A DNA stretch of 5,229 bases. Source: Nitrospira sp. (GTDB taxonomy: Bacteria; Nitrospirota; Thermodesulfovibrionia; Thermodesulfovibrionales; SM23-35). Shown one piece after another: positions 1 to 4,460 of the stretch. Below the pieces are notes generated by a model. It saw nothing but the letters and a program-made list of their open reading frames with translations, was not told the origin of the DNA and ran no database searches. The stretch is taken from positions 1 to 5,229 of the forward strand of contig VGWZ01000140.1 in NCBI GenBank assembly GCA_016873595.1, written 5' to 3'. Every line of letters starts with the position of its first letter. Within the stretch, counting starts at the first letter, position 1. The translations under genes and the position numbers were made by a program.

Positions 1-1
1 C

Positions 2-106
2 TATCTGATCATCCCCTTATCTGATCCTCTTGAGGATTTCCGATTAAAAGCTAAGTATTTTGATAGAACGGTGATTATTCACATTTCAGGAAGAAAGATT
101 CTTTAG
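2..106 (+). CDS. Possible C-terminal tail of a gene entering from the left edge
   Basis: One plus-strand frame is open from the window edge to a TAG stop at 104-106, giving 34 residues that end in HISGRKIL. The other two plus frames and all three minus frames are interrupted within this stretch. The peptide has a protein-like mix (alternating hydrophobic and charged residues, IIPLSDPLEDF near the start), but I do not recognise a family. An open run of this length is not rare by chance. If real, the gene converges on the toxin gene, whose stop lies 2 bp further on. The segment also carries a direct repeat TATCTGATC (2-10 and 18-26) and a palindrome ATCCTC-TT-GAGGAT (24-37), which could instead mean non-coding DNA. 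The part beyond the left edge would decide. Confidence 0.3.
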   Translation, partial: YLIIPLSDPLEDFRLKAKYFDRTVIIHISGRKIL

Positions 107-108
107 TT

Positions 109-378
109 TTAATATGCATTACCTCTGGGAAGGATTGCGTAAATATAGATTATCTTTTTATCTTTATCAGGCGTGAAAAGCAGTCTCCAATCTCCGACCC
201 CTAAGCGATAATCGCCGTGAAGTTGCCCTGTTAAAGGTCTAACATTTCGGTGTAATAAAGGGTTTTCTCCCTCTTCTAATTCCTGTAAGGCTTTCTTAAT
301 TCTGTTCCTCGTCTTTTTATCCAGCTTTAAATAATACTTCTCTGCTGTTGGTTTAATTTCAATCTTCCAGCTTGTCAA
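109..378 (-). CDS. RelE/ParE superfamily toxin of a type II toxin-antitoxin pair
   Basis: The 89-residue protein has the size and pattern of the RelE/ParE fold. A charged helical N-terminal half (WKIEIKPTAEKYYLKLDKK, then a second helix to about residue 37) is followed by the strand core LTGQLHGDYRLGVGDWRLLF (49-68) and a final strand IIYIYAILPRGNAY (76-89). RelE-type members cleave mRNA in the ribosome and ParE-type members poison gyrase; the sequence does not settle which applies. By position, Arg58, Arg65, Arg85 and the last residue Tyr89 match the basic and tyrosine residues used by RelE nucleases. The usual YRLRVG run reads YRLGVG here, so one basic position is glycine. The start is TTG at 376-378, preceded by AAAGG 8 nt upstream inside the antitoxin gene; no ATG fits. 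It overlaps the antitoxin by 20 bp, implying translational coupling. The protein is full length, so probably functional. Confidence 0.87.
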   Translation of the reverse strand: MTSWKIEIKPTAEKYYLKLDKKTRNRIKKALQELEEGENPLLHRNVRPLTGQLHGDYRLGVGDWRLLFTPDKDKKIIYIYAILPRGNAY

Positions 379-598
379 GGGTCTTACCTTTTATTCCTTT
401 TGCTACCTCTTCCTTTCCCTTTTTGATTATTTCCACCCAGTCAGGTCTGGAAAGCAGATCAAGGGTCTCTTTATGTCTCTCTATGTAATCATCTATTATT
501 TCAGAGAGTATTTCCTTTATCTCCTTTTTTTCTATACTTGCGATGATCTTTAATGTGTCCCTTTTTTCTTCGGGAATACGGACAGTGGCTGTTGACAT
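359..598 (-). CDS. Ribbon-helix-helix type antitoxin partnered with the RelE/ParE toxin
   Basis: This 79-residue protein is the first gene of the toxin-antitoxin operon. Residues 3-9 (TATVRIP) look like the DNA-contacting beta strand of a ribbon-helix-helix fold. Two helices follow, roughly 10-24 and 26-43 (EIKEILSEIIDDYIERHKE). The charged C-terminal part (about 50-79, with RPDWVEIIKKGKEEVAKG) is the likely toxin-binding tail. In this family the antitoxin dimer binds its own promoter and neutralises the toxin by wrapping it. The ATG at 596-598 sits 4 nt after a complete AGGAGGTGA ribosome binding site, so the start is secure. That site is much stronger than the toxin's TTG start, which fits the usual excess of antitoxin over toxin. 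The assignment rests on fold pattern, size and gene order; the exact family name is not certain. Confidence 0.82.
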   Translation of the reverse strand: MSTATVRIPEEKRDTLKIIASIEKKEIKEILSEIIDDYIERHKETLDLLSRPDWVEIIKKGKEEVAKGIKGKTLDKLED

Positions 599-602
599 AC
601 TA

Positions 603-611
603 TCACCTCCT
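603..611 (-). promoter_or_regulatory. Strong Shine-Dalgarno site of the antitoxin gene
   Basis: Read on the minus strand, the sequence is AGGAGGTGA, a full match to the anti-Shine-Dalgarno end of 16S rRNA, with 4 nt between it and the antitoxin ATG. It fixes the antitoxin start and is the strongest ribosome binding site in the window. Confidence 0.85.
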
Positions 612-623
612 CAGGCTATTAGT

Positions 624-652
624 AGTATAAGCGATTATGGGCTTAGTGTCAA
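624..652 (-). promoter_or_regulatory. Sigma-70 type promoter of the toxin-antitoxin operon
   Basis: Read on the minus strand there is a perfect -35 box TTGACA (647-652), a spacer of exactly 17 bp, and a -10 box TATACT (624-629) matching TATAAT at five of six positions. It lies between the mnmG stop codon and the antitoxin start. The predicted start of transcription is near 617, giving a leader of about 20 nt that consists almost entirely of the ribosome binding site region. This is the closest match to consensus in the window and shows that the pair can be transcribed independently of mnmG. A promoter this strong would be expected to need repression by the antitoxin. Confidence 0.75.
628..645. 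promoter_or_regulatory. Candidate operator: TAAGC-N8-GCTTA inverted repeat in the promoter spacer
   Basis: TAAGC (628-632) and GCTTA (641-645) form a perfect 5-bp inverted repeat with an 8-bp gap. It lies almost entirely between the -35 and -10 boxes and overlaps the end of the -10 box. Ribbon-helix-helix antitoxins commonly bind short inverted or direct repeats at their own promoters, so this is a plausible autoregulation site. Five-base arms can arise by chance, so the call depends mainly on position. Confidence 0.4.
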
Positions 653-683
653 TATATTCGGTATTTTATAAAAGGTTCTCAGC

Positions 684-2540
684 TCAAGAAGTAGCTCTTT
701 TTTGTCCACGCTCTCTTTTCAATCTCTCTATTGACACCATGAGGAGTGAAATTGCAGCTGGGGTAACGCCGGGGATTCTGCTCGCCTGGCCGAGGTTTGC
801 AGGTTTTACTTCCTGCAACTTGCTCAGAATCTCTTTTGAAATCCCATTCACTGAAGTATAATCAAAACCTTCGGGTATCTTTTTCTCTTCAACTTTTTTA
901 AGCCTTTCAGCCATCTCCATCTGCCGAAGAATATAGCCATCATATTTGATCTGTATTTCGACCTGCTTCTTAATTTCTGGAGTGAGGGGTTTATCAGAAG
1001 GGAAAGATTTATCAATGAATTCATAGGTGATCTCAGGCCTCTTTAAAAGTTGCTCCAGAGATTCACTCTTATCTGCTCCCTCTATTTTAAAGCGTTTCTT
1101 TTTTAATCGCTTACGTTCCTCATTAATGAATATCTTCTTCTCCTGAAACTTTTGATAAACTTCCTTATCTAAAAGGCCGATTTCATAACCTTTATCTATT
1201 AAACGCAGATCAGCATTGTCATGTCTTAGAAGAAGCCTGTATTCTGCCCTTGAGGTGAACATTCGATAGGGCTCATTGGTACCTTTTGTGATGAGGTCGT
1301 CAATAAGAACGCCGGTATATGCCTCGTGCCTTCCAGGGATTAAGGGTTCCCTTCCCTGAAGTTTTAACGCTGCGTTAATGCCTGCCATGAGCCCCTGTGC
1401 AGCAGCCTCCTCGTATCCTGACGTACCATTTATTTGTCCGGCAAGAAAAAGTCCTTCAATTGCCTTTGTTTCAAGACTGTGCTTGAGCTGTGTTGGAAAG
1501 ACAAAATCATATTCAATCGCATATCCCGGCCTCATAATTTCTACTTCTTCAAGTCCGGGTATAGTCCGTACAAGTTTTACCTGCACGTCGTAAGGAAGGC
1601 TTGTTGGTATTCCATTCGCATAATATTCTTTTGTCTCAAGCCCTTCTGGCTCAAGAAAGACCTGATGACGCTCACGCCCTGCAAACCGTACAACCTTGTC
1701 TTCTATTGATGGACAATATCGTGCACCTATCCCTTTAATACGGCCACTGTAAAGAGGTGAGCGATCAAGATTAGCAAGAATTATCTTATGGGTCTCAGCG
1801 TTTGTATAGGTGATATAACATGGGAGTTGCGGATTTGTTATCTTCTCTGTGGTATATGAAAATGGCGGAGGTGGCTCATCACCATATTGTGGCTCTGTCT
1901 TTGAAAAATCTATTGTCTTTGCATCAAGCCGCGGAGGAGTTCCTGTTTTCAGACGCCCCATTTTAAAGCCTAATGCTCTTATGGAATCAGAAAGCCCCAC
2001 TGATGGGAACTCTCCAGCCCTTCCCGCAGAAAAGTTATCAAGACCGATATGTATTAATCCTTTTAGAAATGTGCCTGTTGTCACAATAACAGCCCTTGTT
2101 CCGTAAAATATACCAAGGGATGTGAGAACTCCTTTTACTTTCCCATCCTCCACGATTATCTTTTCTACAAGAGCCTGCTTTATATCAAGGTTTTTCTGAG
2201 ACTCAACAACCTTTCTCATTAAAAGTCTGTAGAGAACCCTGTCTGCCTGTGCCCTCAGAGACCAGACTGCAGGCCCTTTGCTCATATTGAGCATTCTGAA
2301 CTGGATTCCTGCTGTATCGGTCACCTTAGCCATTTCACCGCCGAGGGCATCAATCTCGCGGACAAGATGACCTTTTGCAAGTCCTCCAACAGCAGGGTTA
2401 CATGACATCTGCGCAATCGTATCGAGGTTTATTGTAAAGAGACAGGTAGAGAAACCCATCCGGGCAGATGCGAGTGCAGCCTCACAGCCTGCATGGCCTG
2501 CACCAATAACAACTATGTCGTAATCGTGGTCTTTATACAT
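684..2540 (-). CDS. mnmG: tRNA uridine-5-carboxymethylaminomethyl modification enzyme MnmG (GidA)
   Basis: With MnmE this FAD- and NADH-dependent enzyme installs the (carboxymethyl)aminomethyl group at C5 of the wobble uridine (U34) in several tRNAs, in the cytoplasm. The 618 residues are the normal full length. A Rossmann FAD loop GAGHAG lies at 13-18 and the conserved MSCNPAVGGLAKGH segment with Cys47 at 45-58. The first family signature, around RYCPSIEDK with Cys276, is at 274-282; the second, AGQINGTSGYEEAAAQG, is at 367-383; and DDLITKGTNEPYRMFTSRAE is at 414-433. The helical C-terminal region that binds MnmE ends with ASRIPGVTPAAISLLM. One small departure: the residue before RYCPSIE is Ala273, where proline is common. 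The ATG at 2538-2540 has only a weak ribosome binding site (GGA about 9 nt upstream), and an in-frame TAA further upstream rules out a much longer start. Neither mnmE nor rsmG, frequent neighbours elsewhere, is visible. A structured repeat begins 26 bp upstream of the start. Confidence 0.97.
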   Translation of the reverse strand: MYKDHDYDIVVIGAGHAGCEAALASARMGFSTCLFTINLDTIAQMSCNPAVGGLAKGHLVREIDALGGEMAKVTDTAGIQFRMLNMSKGPAVWSLRAQADRVLYRLLMRKVVESQKNLDIKQALVEKIIVEDGKVKGVLTSLGIFYGTRAVIVTTGTFLKGLIHIGLDNFSAGRAGEFPSVGLSDSIRALGFKMGRLKTGTPPRLDAKTIDFSKTEPQYGDEPPPPFSYTTEKITNPQLPCYITYTNAETHKIILANLDRSPLYSGRIKGIGARYCPSIEDKVVRFAGRERHQVFLEPEGLETKEYYANGIPTSLPYDVQVKLVRTIPGLEEVEIMRPGYAIEYDFVFPTQLKHSLETKAIEGLFLAGQINGTSGYEEAAAQGLMAGINAALKLQGREPLIPGRHEAYTGVLIDDLITKGTNEPYRMFTSRAEYRLLLRHDNADLRLIDKGYEIGLLDKEVYQKFQEKKIFINEERKRLKKKRFKIEGADKSESLEQLLKRPEITYEFIDKSFPSDKPLTPEIKKQVEIQIKYDGYILRQMEMAERLKKVEEKKIPEGFDYTSVNGISKEILSKLQEVKPANLGQASRIPGVTPAAISLLMVSIERLKRERGQKRATS

Positions 2541-2565
2541 ACCAAAAATCCAGATATAAAGGTTT

Positions 2566-2741
2566 TAACAAGCAGAACTGACTCTCGCTTACTACGATAT
2601 TTTTCGACAGCTCTAAGCTCCTTTCACTACAGCCTCGAAACTCACCCTTCGGGTTCAAACAGTCGAGGCTGTGGCCGCTTCATTTCGCTAAGAACTGTTA
2701 CCGAAAAATCCCTGATGTCGCTCAAGCCAGCCTGCTTGTTA
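2566..2741. repeat. 176-bp nested imperfect inverted repeat (hairpin-forming element)
   Basis: The segment folds back on itself almost along its whole length. The ends are a perfect 10-bp inverted repeat, TAACAAGCAG (2566-2575) with CTGCTTGTTA (2732-2741). Inside follow CTGACT/AGCCAG (2578-2583 with 2725-2730, one mismatch) and ATTTTTCG/CGAAAAAT (2599-2606 with 2702-2709, perfect). After a 3-nt bulge comes a 12-bp helix with two mismatches (2607-2618 with 2687-2698), then ACAGCCTCGA/TCGAGGCTGT (2629-2638 with 2663-2672, perfect). The tip is ACCC-TTC-GGGT (2644-2654). No clear target-site duplication flanks it and no protein is encoded. It could be a small non-autonomous transposable element, a REP-like dispersed repeat or a structured RNA; the copy number in the genome is unknown. 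It lies directly in front of mnmG. Confidence 0.75.
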
Positions 2742-2762
2742 CTAGATCAAGGGAATATTAAT

Positions 2763-2792
2763 ACTATAAAAGATTCTCCTGACCTTATTCAA
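2763..2792 (-). promoter_or_regulatory. Candidate promoter for mnmG upstream of the inverted repeat
   Basis: Read on the minus strand, TTGAAT (2787-2792) and TATAGT (2763-2768) are separated by 18 bp and match the -35 and -10 consensus at four and five of six positions. No comparable pair is visible between the mnmG start codon and the repeat. If used, transcription would begin near 2756 and the mnmG message would carry a leader of about 215 nt containing the entire 176-nt hairpin element. Promoter-like matches are common in AT-rich DNA, so this is tentative. Confidence 0.35.
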
Positions 2793-2827
2793 TTTAGTGA
2801 GACTAATACTAAAAATAAAAAGATATA

Positions 2828-2979
2828 GATAAGAAAGACTGTCTCAGAATTTTTATAATCGACAAGATTATTAATATGGCAATCGTAAGTGCTTTATAAG
2901 TTAAAGGTTTATTCGTTTACGCTTCAAAAGGTTTTACTGTAAGGTGTCGTATAAAAATTCTTCATCAGCCTTTCTTATC
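2828..2979. mobile_element. 152-bp MITE-like element with about 35-bp terminal inverted repeats
   Basis: The left arm (2828-2863) and the reverse complement of the right arm (2946-2979) align over 34 positions with 29 identities, plus a 2-nt insertion in the left arm. Shared blocks in order are GATAAGAAAG, CTG, AGAATTTTTATA and CGAC; the divergent blocks are one base after the first and four bases before the third. The 82 bp between the arms has no reading frame worth calling. Size, long inverted ends and lack of a gene fit a miniature inverted-repeat transposable element whose transposase is elsewhere. No target-site duplication is obvious at the edges, so it is either old or not bounded exactly as given. 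A long RNA hairpin is the other reading. Confidence 0.6.
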
Positions 2980-3020
2980 CACTCTATTGATTTTAGTTTT
3001 TAGGTTCATCTCCAAAAAAG

Positions 3021-3047
3021 TTGCAAATCGAGCAAAAGGACTATATT
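3021..3047 (+). promoter_or_regulatory. Weak candidate promoter for the GIY-YIG gene
   Basis: TTGCAA (3021-3026) and TATATT (3042-3047) are spaced by 15 bp, shorter than ideal. TATTAA at 3044-3049 would give a 17-bp spacing but a poorer -10 match. The palindrome at 3053-3079 would then begin at or just before the transcript start. No strong ribosome binding site follows, so expression may be low. Confidence 0.25.
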
Positions 3048-3052
3048 AAAAC

Positions 3053-3079
3053 GTCATTCCCGCAAAGGCGGGAATCCAG
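3053..3079 (+). repeat. REP-like palindrome, left copy
   Basis: The core ATTCCCGC (3056-3063), loop AAAG and GCGGGAAT (3068-3075) form a perfect 8-bp stem, flanked by GTC on the left and CCAG on the right. Palindromes of this ATTCCCGC...GCGGGAATCC kind are widespread dispersed intergenic repeats in many bacteria. This copy ends 9 bp before the GIY-YIG start codon and is the mirror partner of the copy at 3381-3407. Confidence 0.85.
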
Positions 3080-3088
3080 TAAAAAACC

Positions 3089-3406
3089 ATGAAAGAGTTT
3101 TACGTTTATATCCTCTGCAGTAAACAAAATGGTACTTTATACACAGGTGTGACTTCTGATATTGTCAAAAGGGTTTATGAACATAAACATGGTTTGGTTG
3201 AAGGCTTCACTAAAAAATATAACGTTTATCATCTGGTTTGGTATGAAGTACATGAGTCTGCGAAAGCTGCTATTGAAAGGGAGAAACAGATAAAGAAATG
3301 GAAGAGGGCATGGAAGCTAAAACTGATTGAAAAAGAAAATCCACAATGGGTTGATTTATATGATAGATACGCAAGCAATTCTGGATTCCTGCTTTCGCAG
3401 GAATGA
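3089..3406 (+). CDS. Small GIY-YIG domain putative endonuclease (UvrC/URI-like, YhbQ-type)
   Basis: The 105-residue protein is essentially one GIY-YIG nuclease domain. Residues 5-9 (YVYIL) form the first strand, and LYTGVT (17-22) is the YIG motif with Thr in place of Ile. SDIVKRVYEHKHG (23-35) supplies the conserved Arg28 and His32, and the helix AAIEREKQIKKWKRAWKLKLIE (60-81) contains the likely metal-binding glutamate (Glu63 or Glu65). NPQWVDLY (84-91) is the usual closing motif. Homing and repair nucleases share this fold, but stand-alone small members have poorly known roles. The last eight residues (98-105, SGFLLSQE) are read from the downstream palindrome, whose final T is also the first base of the TGA stop, so the native C-terminus has been extended or replaced by repeat sequence. 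The ATG at 3089 has no good ribosome binding site; GGGA in the upstream palindrome is about 15 nt away. No partner gene adjoins it. Confidence 0.88.
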   Translation: MKEFYVYILCSKQNGTLYTGVTSDIVKRVYEHKHGLVEGFTKKYNVYHLVWYEVHESAKAAIEREKQIKKWKRAWKLKLIEKENPQWVDLYDRYASNSGFLLSQE

Positions 3407-3407
3407 C
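3381..3407 (-). repeat. REP-like palindrome, right copy, overlapping the GIY-YIG 3' end
   Basis: ATTCCTGC (3385-3392), loop TTTC and GCAGGAAT (3397-3404) form a perfect 8-bp stem, with CTGG before and GAC after. Read on the minus strand it begins GTCATTCC and ends CCAG, as the left copy does on the plus strand. It is both coding (last eight GIY-YIG codons) and hairpin-forming, so it may also stabilise the 3' end of that transcript. No T-run follows, so it is not a standard terminator. Confidence 0.85.
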
Positions 3408-3446
3408 TCTTTGCAACTAAATGGGAGAAGAACCAGTTTTTATTAT

Positions 3447-3470
3447 AGTTCCTTCGTTGTCTTAGGAACT
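3447..3470. promoter_or_regulatory. Inverted repeat AGTTCCT-N10-AGGAACT in the cysK promoter region
   Basis: AGTTCCT (3447-3453) and AGGAACT (3464-3470) are perfect 7-bp inverted arms with a 10-bp gap. The right arm falls where a -35 box for the cysK -10 would sit (about 3461-3466). That position is typical of an operator for a dimeric regulator, for example one sensing sulfur or cysteine status, but no regulator is identified. No T-run follows on either strand, so a factor-independent terminator is unlikely. Confidence 0.45.
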
Positions 3471-3480
3471 GTGTGAGTTA

Positions 3481-3489
3481 TGTTATAAT
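3481..3489 (+). promoter_or_regulatory. Extended -10 promoter of the cysteine synthase gene
   Basis: TGTTATAAT is a perfect extended -10 element (TG, one base, TATAAT). The -35 region is poor: TTAGGA at 3462-3467 with a 16-bp spacer matches only three of six positions, which fits an extended -10 promoter that can do without a good -35 box. Transcription would start near 3496, leaving a leader of about 19 nt with AAGG (3506-3509) 5 nt before the ATG. This leaves no room for a leader riboswitch. Confidence 0.65.
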
Positions 3490-3514
3490 TTAAGAGGTTC
3501 TCGAAAAGGTAATT

Positions 3515-4444
3515 ATGAAACTTCATAAAAATATCTTGAGCCTCATAGGAAATACGCCTCTGGTAAAAATCAACCACCTCTGCTCTCCTGATGATGCTGA
3601 AATCTGGGTGAAGTTAGAAAGCAACAATCCGGGTGGTTCTGTAAAAGACAGGATTGCCCTCTCAATGATAGAGGCAGCAGAAAGTGATGGAAGGTTAAAG
3701 CCCGGCGGGACAATTATTGAGCCTACAAGTGGTAATACAGGTATCGGCCTCGCAATGGTTGCTAAGGTAAAAGGATACAGAATTATCCTCGTAATGCCAG
3801 AGACAATGAGTATGGAGAGACGACAGCTTCTTCAGGCGTTCGGTGCAGAACTTGTCCTGACTGAAGGGAAGAAAGGCATGAAGGGTGCGGTTGAAAAGGC
3901 TGAGGAGATTTGTAAAAATAATCCAGATTATTTTATGCCACAGCAGTTTGAAAACCCTGCAAATCCTGAGATACATAAAAGAATGACGGCTATTGAAATA
4001 ATCAATAACCTTGGTGAAGTACCTGATGCTTTCGTCTCTGGTGTTGGTACCGGAGGGACTATTACCGGCGTGGGTAAAATCTTCAGGGCAAAAAAACCAG
4101 ATGTCTTGATCGTCGCAGTTGAGCCTTCAGCTTCGCCAGTACTCTCAGGTGGGAATCCCGGTTCTCATAAAATCCAGGGGATTGGAGCTGGTTTTATACC
4201 AGGAGTCCTGAATACAAAGATTTATGATGAGATTATACCAGTTACAGATGATGATGCTGCAGAGACAACAAGAGATCTTTCTTTAAAAGAGGGGATTCTT
4301 GCCGGCATATCTTCTGGTGCAGCAATGTGGGCATCACTTCAGGTTGCAAAAAACCTCGGCAAAGGTAAAAGGGTTGTGGTAATTCTTCCGGACAGAGGAG
4401 AAAGATATTTAAGTACAGGATTGTTTATTCCAGTGAAACCGTAA
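3515..4444 (+). CDS. cysK: Cysteine synthase (O-acetylserine sulfhydrylase), PLP-dependent
   Basis: The enzyme makes L-cysteine from O-acetylserine and sulfide in the cytoplasm, the last step of sulfur assimilation. At 309 residues it is normal family length and starts with the usual LIGNTPLVKI (10-19). The PLP-binding lysine is Lys44 in NNPGGSVKDR. TSGNTG (71-76) is the substrate-carboxylate loop, and GTGGT (178-182) the phosphate-binding loop. QFENPANPEIH lies at 144-154. Ser267 in GISSGAA (264-270) contacts the PLP ring nitrogen in the family, and the end carries the conserved PDRGERYLST (292-301). The length and these motifs fit CysK; the related CysM (thiosulfate-using) is the main alternative and cannot be fully excluded. 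There are no N- or C-terminal regulatory domains. The gene has its own promoter and an RBS (AAGG, 5 nt spacing), and no other sulfur gene is in the window. Its stop is 16 bp from the convergent menG/ubiE stop, with no terminator hairpin between. Confidence 0.94.
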   Translation: MKLHKNILSLIGNTPLVKINHLCSPDDAEIWVKLESNNPGGSVKDRIALSMIEAAESDGRLKPGGTIIEPTSGNTGIGLAMVAKVKGYRIILVMPETMSMERRQLLQAFGAELVLTEGKKGMKGAVEKAEEICKNNPDYFMPQQFENPANPEIHKRMTAIEIINNLGEVPDAFVSGVGTGGTITGVGKIFRAKKPDVLIVAVEPSASPVLSGGNPGSHKIQGIGAGFIPGVLNTKIYDEIIPVTDDDAAETTRDLSLKEGILAGISSGAAMWASLQVAKNLGKGKRVVVILPDRGERYLSTGLFIPVKP

Positions 4445-4460
4445 CGACTTATATTTCTGA

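Larger units (their letters stand above)
3053..3407 (+). mobile_element. Putative palindrome-bounded GIY-YIG cassette
   Basis: The two 27-bp palindromic repeats face each other in inverted orientation and enclose exactly one gene, the small GIY-YIG protein, giving a 355-bp unit. After inverting one copy they match at 23 of 27 positions. Two of the four differences are a compensatory pair that keeps the stem (C-G in the left copy, T-A in the right). This arrangement suggests that gene and repeats travel or spread together, as REP sequences do with their associated nucleases. No target duplication is seen. The unit may instead be two chance neighbours of a common repeat family. Confidence 0.45.

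Noticed and set aside
1..37. Direct repeat TATCTGATC (2-10, 18-26) and palindrome ATCCTC-TT-GAGGAT as a possible CRISPR or iteron fragment
   Set aside because: There are only two short copies, with 7-bp spacing between them and no further units; the left flank is not visible.
637..861. Plus-strand frame of 74 codons over the 3' end of mnmG
   Set aside because: It runs antisense through the mnmG C-terminus and the toxin-antitoxin promoter, with no supporting signals.
1378..2106. Several plus-strand frames antisense to mnmG
   Set aside because: They are shadows of a strongly conserved gene; their translations are low-complexity and lack domain features.
2493..2828. Plus-strand open frame of 111 codons running from inside mnmG through the 176-bp repeat
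   Set aside because: It begins antisense in the mnmG start region, crosses the palindrome and ends in AT-rich DNA. It has no ribosome binding site and no recognisable protein features.
2541..2828. A T-box or other known riboswitch before mnmG
   Set aside because: I see no conserved T-box or riboswitch core sequence; the symmetry is better described as an inverted-repeat element.
3695..3976. Minus-strand frame antisense to cysK
   Set aside because: It lies wholly within a clear cysteine synthase gene and its translation looks like no known family.
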